A stretch of 16,184 nucleotides of DNA, from NCBI GenBank assembly GCA_045591315.1, contig JAZNSN010000001.1, positions 1-16,184 on the forward strand, written 5' to 3'. Source of the DNA: HGM04593 sp045591315 (lineage in GTDB: Bacteria > Bacteroidota > Bacteroidia > Bacteroidales > Bacteroidaceae). The notes under the pieces are model-generated. The model was not told the DNA's origin and searched no databases. It was given only the letters and a program-made list of their open reading frames with translations. Positions 1 to 7,911 of this stretch are shown here, one piece after another. Each line of letters begins with the position of its first letter. Position 1 is the first letter of the stretch. The translations under genes and the position numbers were made by a program.

Positions 1-380
1 TAAAAGGTCACTGACTGCGTTACGCTTGTTTCTGCAGTTGGTCATTTAGGTTCACTAAACTCCCGACTGCAGAAACTTCGCAGGCCTTGTCATTGAACCT
101 TTTATACAACAAAGATGATGCTGGTATTGACTGCGTTACGCTTGTTTCTACTGTTGGTCATTTAGGTTCACTAAACTCCCGACTGCAGAAACTTCGCAGG
201 CCTTGTCATTGAACCTTTTATACAACAAAGATGATGCTGGTATTGACTGCGTTACGCATGTTTCTGCAGTTGGTCATTCAGGTTCACTAAACTTCCGATT
301 GTAAAAACTTCGCAGGCCTTATCATTGAACCTTTTATACAACAAAGGTGCTGTTGGTGCCGATTTTGTTACGCTTATTGA
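1..380. repeat. 116-bp tandem repeat array, about three copies plus a decayed fourth
   Basis: The same block starts at 13, 129 and 245, exactly 116 bp apart, and a decayed copy starts at 361 in the same register. The first two copies are nearly identical; the third has scattered substitutions; the fourth is recognisable only for about 20 bp. The first copy is an imperfect palindrome centred near 52. Its arms are 1-8 with 97-104, 15-19 with 79-83, 29-38 with 66-75 (ten perfect pairs), and 45-49 with 55-59 around a five-base apex. Copy 2 has a damaged left arm (145-154) and copy 3 a damaged right arm (298-307), with no compensating changes. There are no unique spacers, so it is not CRISPR. No convincing protein gene is seen in it. 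It may be an intergenic repeat family or the relic of a small mobile element. The array probably begins before the window. Confidence 0.9.
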
Positions 381-394
381 ACACTTCTGAGATT

Positions 395-1696
395 ATGAGT
401 ATCATTTCACCCGAAATAATCGATTCCATAGTAAAGGAACTTGAGATAGATGACGTTGGCAGTGCCTCAATACGTCAGTTAGGGGCCATTGTGCGTGCTG
501 CCGAAGCGCGTACGGGATGCGAGTTCATACACTTTGAGATGGGTGTGCCCGGATTGCCGCCTTCGGCTGTTGGCGTAAAGGCTGAGTGCGAGGCCTTGCA
601 GAGGGGCGTTGCATCGGTCTATCCGATAATCGACGGAATACCGGAGGTGAAGGAACAGGCTTCACGCTTCATGAAGGCTTTTGTAAACGCCGACATTGCT
701 CCGCAGTGCTGCATACCGACAGTAGGTTCAATGCAGGCATCATTCGCCTCGCTGATGCTTGCCTCTCAACTTGACAGCAAGCGCGACACAGTCCTTTACA
801 TAGACCCCGGCTTCCCAGTACAGAAGATGCAGGCCAACGTGATAGGCGTGAAAATCGCTTCATTCGACATTGCAGAGTACCGCGGAAAACAGCTTGAAGA
901 GAAGCTTGAAAGCTATTTCAGGCAAGGGAATATATGCGCTGTTATCTATTCAAGCCCAAACAACCCGACCTGGATGTGCCTGAACGATGAGGAACTTGAA
1001 ATCATAGGACGCCTTGCAACCGAATATGATGTACTGGTGATTGAGGACCTTGCTTACATGACCATGGACTTCCGGAGTGACATGAGCTGTCCGTTCGAAC
1101 CGCCGTACCAGCCCAGCGTATCACGATATACCGGCAACTACATCATTCTGATGAGTGCGTCGAAGATATTCAGCTATGCCGGCCAGAGGATTGCAATGGC
1201 ATGCATAAGCGACAAGCTATATGAGCGTCATTACGATACGCTTAAGGAGAGATACGGCATTCCGCGTTTCGGTGCAGCCTTTGCGTATGTGTTCCTCTAT
1301 TCATTCTCTTCGGGAGTATCGCATTCGGCGCAATGTGCAATGGCAGCCATGCTTAAGGCTGCATGCGACGGTGAATACAATTTCGTGGAGGATATAAAGG
1401 AGTATGCACTGCGCACCGCGCGCATTAAGGAGATTCTCCAGCGCAACGGCTTCAATGTCGTATATGACAAGGACGACAACAAAGTTGTCAGCGACGGTTT
1501 CTTCTTTACGATAGGATACAAGAATATGCCGGGAGGCGAGCTGCTGAAGGAACTGCTTTGTTATGGCATCAGCGGCATAGACCTTGCTACCACCGGAGGA
1601 TTGAGAAACGGAATAAGAGCATGTTCTTCGAACATCAAGCCACATCATTACGGTTTGTTGGAAGAAAGATTACACGAATTCAATATAAACCATTAA
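395..1696 (+). CDS. PLP-dependent aminotransferase, class I/II (fold type I)
   Basis: This enzyme of about 433 residues uses pyridoxal 5'-phosphate to move amino groups between an amino acid and a 2-oxo acid in the cytoplasm; the substrate cannot be read from sequence. Family residues visible: SSPNNPT with the cofactor-contacting Asn190, Asp218 and Tyr221 in EDLAY, the Schiff-base lysine Lys257 in SASK, and Arg408 in GIRACSSN, the usual carboxylate-binding arginine. Length is typical of the family. I chose ATG 395 (MSIISPEIID). The open frame extends upstream to GTG 347, but those 16 residues are read from the decayed fourth copy of the 116-bp repeat and look like chance hydrophobic coding. 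The hexosaminidase gene follows after 9 nt, so the two are probably co-transcribed up to the terminator near 3452. No clear promoter was seen upstream. Confidence 0.9.
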   Translation: MSIISPEIIDSIVKELEIDDVGSASIRQLGAIVRAAEARTGCEFIHFEMGVPGLPPSAVGVKAECEALQRGVASVYPIIDGIPEVKEQASRFMKAFVNADIAPQCCIPTVGSMQASFASLMLASQLDSKRDTVLYIDPGFPVQKMQANVIGVKIASFDIAEYRGKQLEEKLESYFRQGNICAVIYSSPNNPTWMCLNDEELEIIGRLATEYDVLVIEDLAYMTMDFRSDMSCPFEPPYQPSVSRYTGNYIILMSASKIFSYAGQRIAMACISDKLYERHYDTLKERYGIPRFGAAFAYVFLYSFSSGVSHSAQCAMAAMLKAACDGEYNFVEDIKEYALRTARIKEILQRNGFNVVYDKDDNKVVSDGFFFTIGYKNMPGGELLKELLCYGISGIDLATTGGLRNGIRACSSNIKPHHYGLLEERLHEFNINH

Positions 1697-1705
1697 GCCA
1701 TAAAT

Positions 1706-3382
1706 ATGAAAAGAGTTCTGTTTGCATTGTTTTGCCTGTTTGCACTTACAGGCATTGCGCAGGAAATTTCAATCATTCCTCGCCCTGCAGAAATGTCAGT
1801 GAATGAGGGTGAATTCCTTTTTACAGGAAGAGTTGTTGTCTGTTATCCCGAACTTGCAGACAAGGAGATTAAAAATGTAACGGACAATTTTGTCGAGGAG
1901 TTCAAGAGAACAACGGGTATCAAATTCAAGAAATCTACTCCTAAAAAAGAGAGATTGCAGGGTTTGGAAGTTACGAAGTATAGCAAGAAAGCCGACGGGC
2001 ACATTGTGCTGCACGTTGACGATTCCATGAACGACGAAGAATACAAGCTCTCTGTTGCCCCCAAAAGAATAGAGATCGCTGCATCAAAGCCGGCAGGCTT
2101 CTTCTATGCGCTCCAGACCTTGAAGCAGCTTATGCCACGCAATGTCATGGCAGGCGTACCTGACAACGAAATAAAGGAGTGGAGCGTACCGGCCGTGTCA
2201 ATAATGGACAAGCCACGCTTCGGCTGGCGCGGTTTCATGCTCGACGAAGGCCGCCACTTCTACGGCAAGGAGGAAATAAAGAAAATTCTTGACGTAATGG
2301 CTGCATACAAGATGAACCGTTTCCACTGGCATTTGACCGAAGACCAGGGATGGCGCATAGAAATAAAGAAATACCCTAAGCTCACTGAGATTGGTGCATG
2401 GCGCGACAGCAAGGTACTCGGATGGGGCGAAGTCAAGCCTGACGGCAAGCGTTACGGAGGTTTCTACACACATAACGACATAAAGGAGATTGTTGCCTAT
2501 GCAAAGGAACGTTTCATTGAAATTGTCCCCGAAGTTGACATTCCGGGACATTCGCAGGCAGCAGTGGCATCTTATCCCGAATTCCTTGCATGCGACCCGG
2601 AGAACAAGCATGAGGTGTGGTTGTGGCAAGGCGTGTCGGCCGATGTCATCAATGTATCGAACCCGTTGGCAGTACAGTTTGCAAAGGATGTAATTGACGA
2701 GCTTACGGAACTTTTCCCGTTCGGTTACATACATCTTGGCGGTGACGAGTGCCCGACACACAAATGGGAACGCAACAGCGACTGCCAGGCATTGCTCAAG
2801 GAGATTGGCTCTACAAACTACCGCGACCTTCAGATACACTTCTACAAGCAGCTGAAGGAGCACATTGCACAGAAGCCTGCCGACAAGCAGCGCAAGCTCA
2901 TATTCTGGAACGAAGTGCTGCATGGCAATACAGAGCCGCTCGGTAACGACATTACAATCATGGCATGGATTGGCGCAGACAACGCGGCTAAGGATGCTGC
3001 AATGCGCGGAATGAACACTATCCTCTCTCCGCAGATACCGTATTACATTAACCGCAAACAGTCCAAGCTTGAAACTGAGCCGCGTTCGCAGGGGCATGGA
3101 GACGAGACTGTTGAGCGTGTCTATAACTACAAGCCGATGAACAATGCAGGCCCCGAACTGCAATCAAAATATATGGGTGTACAGGCCAATTTCTGGACCG
3201 AATGGGTAGAGGAGCCCGAAGTGGTACAGTACCTTATGCTGCCGCGTCTTGTAGCTGTAGCAGAGGCCGGATGGACACCTCAGGAAAAGCGTGATTATGA
3301 TGATTTTCTTAAAAGATTGCAGGGAGAAAAGAAGTATTACCAATTGAAAGGTGTCGATTTCGGCAAGCATGTCTTCAAGTGA
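1706..3382 (+). CDS. Secreted beta-N-acetylhexosaminidase, glycoside hydrolase family 20
   Basis: This exo-glycosidase of 558 residues should release terminal beta-linked GlcNAc or GalNAc from glycans such as mucin or host N-glycans, chitin oligomers or wall fragments. Residues 1-18 form a signal peptide (MKR, then a Leu/Phe-rich core ending in TGIA), pointing to the periplasm or beyond; Cys10 is too early for a lipobox. Residues about 20-160 fit the GH20 N-terminal alpha/beta domain. The TIM-barrel starts near GWRG (173-176) and contains HWHLTEDQGW. HLGGDECP carries the catalytic pair Asp347-Glu348, the stabiliser of the substrate-assisted oxazolinium mechanism and the general acid. Late Trp residues (ANFWTEWV, AEAGW) fit the sugar pocket. 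It looks intact. It lies 9 nt after the aminotransferase and is followed by an intrinsic terminator. Specific substrate is unknown. Confidence 0.94.
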   Translation: MKRVLFALFCLFALTGIAQEISIIPRPAEMSVNEGEFLFTGRVVVCYPELADKEIKNVTDNFVEEFKRTTGIKFKKSTPKKERLQGLEVTKYSKKADGHIVLHVDDSMNDEEYKLSVAPKRIEIAASKPAGFFYALQTLKQLMPRNVMAGVPDNEIKEWSVPAVSIMDKPRFGWRGFMLDEGRHFYGKEEIKKILDVMAAYKMNRFHWHLTEDQGWRIEIKKYPKLTEIGAWRDSKVLGWGEVKPDGKRYGGFYTHNDIKEIVAYAKERFIEIVPEVDIPGHSQAAVASYPEFLACDPENKHEVWLWQGVSADVINVSNPLAVQFAKDVIDELTELFPFGYIHLGGDECPTHKWERNSDCQALLKEIGSTNYRDLQIHFYKQLKEHIAQKPADKQRKLIFWNEVLHGNTEPLGNDITIMAWIGADNAAKDAAMRGMNTILSPQIPYYINRKQSKLETEPRSQGHGDETVERVYNYKPMNNAGPELQSKYMGVQANFWTEWVEEPEVVQYLMLPRLVAVAEAGWTPQEKRDYDDFLKRLQGEKKYYQLKGVDFGKHVFK

Positions 3383-3415
3383 GAATGAAAGGAAAATAAG
3401 GTAATAATAATTTAC

Positions 3416-3452
3416 AACAACGGCGGCATTCATTTGTTGCCGTTGTTTTTTT
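3416..3452 (+). terminator. Intrinsic terminator after the hexosaminidase gene
   Basis: Arm 3417-3428 pairs with 3435-3446 over twelve positions, including two G-U wobbles, around a six-base loop (3429-3434). One more A-T pair forms at 3416/3447. Seven T residues (3446-3452) follow. It lies 34 bp after the stop codon and would end the aminotransferase-hexosaminidase transcript. Confidence 0.9.
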
Positions 3453-3500
3453 ATTGCAACCACAGCACATTAATGCAATTTATTGAATTAACTATATATA

Positions 3501-3554
3501 TTCCGAATTATCAACAATATAAACACTATTATTGACAATATTGTTGTCTCGGAA
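3501..3554. repeat. Inverted repeat / hairpin upstream of lepA
   Basis: An inner perfect 9-bp arm pair (3512-3520 with 3538-3546) encloses a 17-base loop. An outer 6-bp pair (3501-3506 with 3549-3554) closes it across a small asymmetric internal loop. The arms are AT-rich and there is no downstream T-tract, so it is not an obvious terminator. It may be an operator or an RNA structure if transcription crosses it. Confidence 0.6.
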
Positions 3555-3668
3555 ACAATTTTGGCAACAGCCTTTTCCAATCTGTTTTTACTTATTTCCA
3601 ACCGGTACAAAATATTTAATAGCTAAAGGCGTATAGCCATTAACCTTTCGCCTCCTGTTGTTTCGGAA
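3542..3668 (+). promoter_or_regulatory. Direct repeats of a 13-bp motif (TGTTGTYTCGGAA) upstream of lepA
   Basis: TGTTGTCTCGGAA at 3542-3554 and TGTTGTTTCGGAA at 3656-3668 agree at 12 of 13 positions, with starts 114 bp apart. A third, inverted and gapped version (TTCCGAA, four bases, CAACAA) lies at 3501-3517. Three related sites within 170 bp before a promoter box suggest a binding site for an unidentified regulator. The regulator and the effect are unknown. Confidence 0.4.
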
Positions 3669-3716
3669 TGTTAAATTTATAGCTCTTGTTATTATATATA
3701 TATAATTTTTTTGTTA

Positions 3717-3724
3717 TATCTTTG
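3717..3724 (+). promoter_or_regulatory. -7 box (TATCTTTG) of a probable lepA operon promoter
   Basis: TATCTTTG matches the Bacteroidota -7 consensus TAnnTTTG for the primary sigma factor. At the usual 19-21 bp upstream there is only an AT repeat; the nearest TTG (3686-3688) is about 28 bp away, so the -33 element is weak. Transcription would start near 3730, giving a leader of roughly 50 nt before lepA. Confidence 0.6.
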
Positions 3725-3782
3725 TAGATTTTTATTTAAAACCTCGCTGGAAGGACCCGATTAGAAAAGCATAGAACAATAT

Positions 3783-5564
3783 ATGGAAAAGATAAGAAAC
3801 TTTTGTATAATCGCCCACATCGACCACGGTAAATCGACATTGGCCGACCGTCTTTTGGAAGCCACAAAGACAATAAACATTACCGAAGGCCAGATGCTGG
3901 ACAATATGGATTTGGAGAAAGAGCGCGGCATTACAATCAAGAGCCATGCGATACAGATGGAGTACATGCATAACGGCGAGAAATATATTCTCAACTTGAT
4001 TGACACTCCGGGACACGTTGACTTCTCGTATGAGGTATCACGTTCTATCGCTGCTTGCGAAGGAGCTTTGCTCGTCGTGGATGCCACACAGGGTGTACAG
4101 GCGCAGACAATATCAAACCTATACATGGCTGTTGACCAGGGTCTGGAGATTATTCCGGTCATAAACAAGTGCGACATGATAAACGCCATGCCCGAAGAGG
4201 TAAAAGATGAGATTATCGACCTTCTGGGATGCGACCGCGAAGAGATAATCGAGGCATCGGGAAAGACCGGAATGGGTGTAGAAGAGATACTGCAGGCAGT
4301 AGTGGAGAGAATACCGGCACCTGAAGGCGATGAAGAAGCACCGCTGCAGGCTCTCATTTTCGACTCTGTATTCAACTCGTTCCGTGGCATCATTGCATAC
4401 TTCAAGATTACCAACGGTGTTCTTCGCAAAGGCGACAAGGTGAAATTCTTCAATACCGGAAAAGAGTATGATGCCGATGAGATCGGTGTGCTTAAGATGG
4501 AACTCTCGCCACGTCAGGAACTGCGCACCGGCGATGTAGGCTACATAATTTCGGGAATAAAGACTTCGCGCGAAGTCAAGGTGGGCGATACCATTACCCA
4601 CATTGCACGCCCGTGCGACAAAGCCATTTCGGGCTTCGAAGAGGTGAAGCCTATGGTCTTTGCCGGAGTATATCCGATAGAGGCCGAAGATTACGAGGAC
4701 CTTCGCGCATCGCTCGAAAAGCTGCAGTTGAACGATGCTTCGCTGACATTCTCTCCCGAATCGTCGGCTGCGCTCGGCTTCGGTTTCCGTTGCGGCTTCC
4801 TCGGCTTGCTCCACATGGAAATTGTGCAGGAACGTCTTGACCGTGAATTCGACATGAGCGTCATCACGACAGTGCCCAACGTTTCGTACATGGTATATGA
4901 CAAGCAGGGCGAGGCAAAAGAGGTCCACAACCCAGGCGGCATGCCCGACCAGACACTGATAGACCACATCGAAGAGCCGTACATCAACGCAAGCATCATC
5001 ACACGTGCCGAGTACATAGGCCCAATAATGACTCTTTGCCTTTCAAAGCGAGGCGAGCTGCTCAAGCAGGAGTTCATTACAGGAAACCGCGTTGACATAC
5101 GTTTCCTTTTGCCGCTCGGCGAAATCGTGATTGACTTCTACGACAAACTGAAGAGCATCTCCAAGGGATACGCATCGTTCGACTATCATCCGGCAGGGTT
5201 CAGGACATCAAAGCTCATAAAGCTCGATATCCTTCTCAACGGTGAGCCTGTCGATGCGCTATCTACTCTCACACACGTTGACAACGCATACGGTCTGGGC
5301 CGTCAGATGTGCGAGAAACTGCGCGACCTCATACCAAGACAGCAGTTCGACATTGCCTTGCAGGCAGCTATCGGCACAAAAATCATTGCACGCGAAACAA
5401 TCAAGCAGGTGCGCAAGGACGTTACCGCCAAATGTTACGGAGGTGACGTGTCACGTAAACGCAAGCTTCTTGAAAAGCAGAAGAAAGGAAAGAAGCGCAT
5501 GAAGCAGATTGGCAATGTAGAGGTTCCGCAGAAGGCGTTCCTCGCAGTGCTTAAACTTGACTAA
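3783..5564 (+). CDS. Elongation factor 4 (LepA), translational GTPase
   Basis: LepA binds the ribosome and hydrolyses GTP; it has been linked to back-translocation and to initiation or biogenesis of the small subunit. At 593 residues it is close to the usual length of about 600. The GTPase motifs are in order: G1 AHIDHGKST (11-19), G2 in the RGITI segment, G3 DTPGH (74-78) and G4 NKCD (128-131). EF-G-like domains follow, and the LepA-specific C-terminal domain ends in a basic segment (KRKLLEKQKKGKKRMKQIG). The start at ATG 3783 gives MEKIRNFCIIAHIDHGKST, the normal N-terminus of the family. There is no Shine-Dalgarno sequence; the upstream bases are A-rich, as is common in this phylum. It is the first gene of a five-gene run ending at 9539. 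Confidence 0.98.
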   Translation: MEKIRNFCIIAHIDHGKSTLADRLLEATKTINITEGQMLDNMDLEKERGITIKSHAIQMEYMHNGEKYILNLIDTPGHVDFSYEVSRSIAACEGALLVVDATQGVQAQTISNLYMAVDQGLEIIPVINKCDMINAMPEEVKDEIIDLLGCDREEIIEASGKTGMGVEEILQAVVERIPAPEGDEEAPLQALIFDSVFNSFRGIIAYFKITNGVLRKGDKVKFFNTGKEYDADEIGVLKMELSPRQELRTGDVGYIISGIKTSREVKVGDTITHIARPCDKAISGFEEVKPMVFAGVYPIEAEDYEDLRASLEKLQLNDASLTFSPESSAALGFGFRCGFLGLLHMEIVQERLDREFDMSVITTVPNVSYMVYDKQGEAKEVHNPGGMPDQTLIDHIEEPYINASIITRAEYIGPIMTLCLSKRGELLKQEFITGNRVDIRFLLPLGEIVIDFYDKLKSISKGYASFDYHPAGFRTSKLIKLDILLNGEPVDALSTLTHVDNAYGLGRQMCEKLRDLIPRQQFDIALQAAIGTKIIARETIKQVRKDVTAKCYGGDVSRKRKLLEKQKKGKKRMKQIGNVEVPQKAFLAVLKLD

Positions 5565-5594
5565 ACTATTTAGACAAAACTAAAACCGCAGAAT

Positions 5595-6548
5595 ATGGGA
5601 ATATTCAGTTTTTTCAGCAAAGAGAAGAAAGAGGTTCTTGACAAGGGATTGTCCAAGACCAAGGAGAGTGTATTCGGGAAGATTGCCCGTGCTATAGCAG
5701 GAAAGAGCGAAATTGACGATGAGGTGCTCGACAACCTGGAGGAGGTTCTTGTAACATCCGATGTTGGCGTTGAGACCACACTTAAGATAATCGACCGCGT
5801 ACAGAAACGTGCTGCACGCGACAAGTTCATGAACACGAACGAGCTTAACAAACTGCTCAAGGACGAGATTGCTCAGCTCCTCATGGAAAACAACACAACA
5901 GACGGCGACTCGTTCGACATACCAACGACTCCCGGACAGCCATACGTGATTATGGTAGTGGGCGTTAACGGCGTAGGAAAGACAACAACAATCGGAAAGC
6001 TTGCATACCAGTTCAAGAAGGCCGGGAAGAAAGTATATCTCGGTGCTGCCGACACATTTCGTGCAGCAGCAGTCGAACAACTTGTAGAGTGGGGGCATCG
6101 TGCCGATGTTCCTGTAATAAAGCAAGGCATGGGCTCCGACCCGGCATCTGTCGCGTTCGACACACTCTCGTCGGCCGTTGCCAATGATGCAGATGTTGTA
6201 ATAATCGACACTGCCGGCCGCTTGCACAACAAGGTGGGTCTTATGAATGAGCTCACCAAGATAAAGAACGTGATGAAGAAGGTTGTTCCTACAGCCCCCA
6301 ACGACGTGATGCTGGTGCTTGACGGCTCTACAGGACAGAATGCATTCGAGCAGGCAAAGCAGTTTACAAAGGCTACTGAGGTGACCTCGCTTGCAATAAC
6401 CAAGCTCGACGGCACAGCCAAGGGCGGTGTGGTGATAGGAATCAGCGACCAGTTCAAGATTCCTGTAAAGTACATCGGATTGGGCGAAGGAATCGACCAT
6501 CTGCAGATATTCAACCGCGAAGAGTTCGTTGATTCACTCTTCGGATAA
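5595..6548 (+). CDS. Signal recognition particle receptor FtsY
   Basis: FtsY is the SRP GTPase at the inner membrane that receives SRP-ribosome-nascent chain complexes and hands them to SecYEG. The 317 residues comprise a helical N domain (about 1-115) and the GTPase G domain: GVNGVGKTT (123-131), DTFRAAAVEQL, DTAGR (205-209) and TKLDG (269-273). The long acidic A domain of enterobacterial FtsY is absent. The N-terminus MGIFSFFSKEKKE has two Phe residues followed by basic residues, which fits an amphipathic membrane-targeting helix. The gene starts 30 nt after lepA and ends 36 nt before rimO, so it is probably co-transcribed. It appears intact. Confidence 0.97.
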   Translation: MGIFSFFSKEKKEVLDKGLSKTKESVFGKIARAIAGKSEIDDEVLDNLEEVLVTSDVGVETTLKIIDRVQKRAARDKFMNTNELNKLLKDEIAQLLMENNTTDGDSFDIPTTPGQPYVIMVVGVNGVGKTTTIGKLAYQFKKAGKKVYLGAADTFRAAAVEQLVEWGHRADVPVIKQGMGSDPASVAFDTLSSAVANDADVVIIDTAGRLHNKVGLMNELTKIKNVMKKVVPTAPNDVMLVLDGSTGQNAFEQAKQFTKATEVTSLAITKLDGTAKGGVVIGISDQFKIPVKYIGLGEGIDHLQIFNREEFVDSLFG

Positions 6549-6584
6549 AAAAACAAATTAAAAAGCCCGGAACTGTTCTAAGCG

Positions 6585-7886
6585 ATGAAGAAGAACCGTG
6601 TTGACATAATAACTATGGGATGCTCGAAGAATCTTGTCGATTCGGAGCATCTTATGCGTCAGTTGCAGAAGTGCGGCTATGAGGTAGTCCATGACAGCGA
6701 CGAGCCTTGCGGTGAGATAGCGGTAATAAACACCTGCGGTTTCATTGGCGATGCCAAGCAGGAGTCGATAAATATGATTCTTGAGTTCTGCCAGAGAAAG
6801 GAAGAGGGCGACCTGAACCGCCTGTATGTGATGGGATGCCTGTCGGAAAGATACCTCACCGAGCTGCGCGAAGAGATAGAGCAGGTTGACAAGTTCTACG
6901 GAAAATTCAACTGGACAGAACTTGTCAATGACCTCAAGCACGAATACCGTGAGGAGATAGCCCAGGAGAGAGTATTGACAACACCGGGGCACTATGCATA
7001 TCTCAAGATTTCGGAAGGCTGCAACCGCAGATGTGCATACTGCGCGATACCGATAATCACCGGAGTGCACAAGTCGAGACCGATAGAGGAGATTCTCGAC
7101 GAAGTGCGTTATCTGGTATCAAAAGGTGTGAAAGAGTTCCAGATAATAGCTCAGGAACTCACATTCTACGGCGTTGACCTCTACAAGAAGCAGAGCATAG
7201 CCGAACTGGTTGAAAGGATATCCGACATCGAAGGCGTTGAATGGATAAGGCTGCATTATGCCTATCCTTCCAATTTCCCCTATGATCTTCTTCGCGTTAT
7301 GCGCGAAAGGAAGAATGTATGCAAGTATCTCGACATTGCCTTGCAGCATGTAAGCACGAAGATTCTCAAGAAGATGCTCCGTCATGTGACAAAGGAGGAG
7401 ACATACGCTCTTGTGGAGAGAATGAGAAACGAGGTACCGGGCATCTGCCTGCGCACAACAATGATGGTGGGCTTCCCCGGAGAGACCGAGAAGGAGTTCG
7501 AGGAGCTTGTGGAGTTTGTAAAATGGGCGAAATTCGACCGTCTGGGAGCTTTCGCATATTGCGAGGAGGACGGCACATACGCTGCAGAGAACTATCGCGA
7601 TTCTGTTTCCAAAAAAAAGAAACAGGAACGTCTCGACCGCATAATGGAGATTCAGCAGCGCATTTCGAAAAGGCTTAACGAAGAGAAAGTAGGCAATGTC
7701 TATAGGACCATTATAGACAGGGTAGAGGGCGAATACTACATAGGACGTACCGAATACGACTCCCCGGATGTCGATACCGAAGTGCTTATAGCAACAAAGG
7801 AAGGCAAGCTCGAAACAGGCCGTTTCTATGACGTACGCATCACCGATGCTGCAGAGTTCGACCTTATGGGAAGTGTAGAAAAATAA
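6585..7886 (+). CDS. Ribosomal protein S12 methylthiotransferase RimO
   Basis: RimO is a radical-SAM enzyme that adds a methylthio group to the beta carbon of a conserved aspartate of ribosomal protein S12. The 433 residues contain the N-terminal methylthiotransferase domain with three iron-sulfur ligands, Cys13 (GCSKN), Cys51 (NTCGF) and Cys85 (MGCLSER). The radical-SAM motif is Cys146, Cys150 and Cys153 (CNRRCAYC). A C-terminal TRAM domain runs from about 369 to 431. The GCSKNLVDSE signature separates RimO from the tRNA enzyme MiaB. The gene lies between ftsY and an HU gene with gaps of 36 and 25 nt. All cluster ligands are present, so it should be active. Confidence 0.97.
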   Translation: MKKNRVDIITMGCSKNLVDSEHLMRQLQKCGYEVVHDSDEPCGEIAVINTCGFIGDAKQESINMILEFCQRKEEGDLNRLYVMGCLSERYLTELREEIEQVDKFYGKFNWTELVNDLKHEYREEIAQERVLTTPGHYAYLKISEGCNRRCAYCAIPIITGVHKSRPIEEILDEVRYLVSKGVKEFQIIAQELTFYGVDLYKKQSIAELVERISDIEGVEWIRLHYAYPSNFPYDLLRVMRERKNVCKYLDIALQHVSTKILKKMLRHVTKEETYALVERMRNEVPGICLRTTMMVGFPGETEKEFEELVEFVKWAKFDRLGAFAYCEEDGTYAAENYRDSVSKKKKQERLDRIMEIQQRISKRLNEEKVGNVYRTIIDRVEGEYYIGRTEYDSPDVDTEVLIATKEGKLETGRFYDVRITDAAEFDLMGSVEK

Positions 7887-7911
7887 TCCTGCGGGATAAA
7901 ACATAGACAAC

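Larger units (their letters stand above)
3383..3782. other. 400-bp AT-rich intergenic control region between the hexosaminidase gene and lepA
   Basis: There is no credible coding frame on either strand here. From left to right it holds an intrinsic terminator (3416-3452), a large two-part hairpin (3501-3554), a 13-bp motif present at 3542-3554 and again at 3656-3668, and a Bacteroidota-type -7 box (3717-3724) about 58 bp before the lepA start. The length and amount of structure stand out against the 9-36 bp gaps seen elsewhere in the window. Confidence 0.8.

Noticed and set aside
1..380. CRISPR array
   Set aside because: The whole 116-bp unit is repeated, with no unique spacers between short repeats and no cas genes nearby.
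1..380. Integron attC sites
   Set aside because: The palindromic units are in the right size range, but I found no GTTRRRY/RYYYAAC core pair, no integrase and no gene cassettes between the copies.
1706..1765. Lipoprotein signal on the hexosaminidase
   Set aside because: The only cysteine (residue 10) lies inside the hydrophobic core without an L-[AS]-[GA]-C lipobox; the sequence fits a signal peptidase I substrate.
2198..3163. 321-codon minus-strand frame opposite the hexosaminidase
   Set aside because: It lies wholly inside the GH20 gene with intact catalytic motifs and has no domain or start context of its own. Similar antisense frames opposite lepA (4119-4967) and ftsY (5580-6500) were rejected for the same reason.
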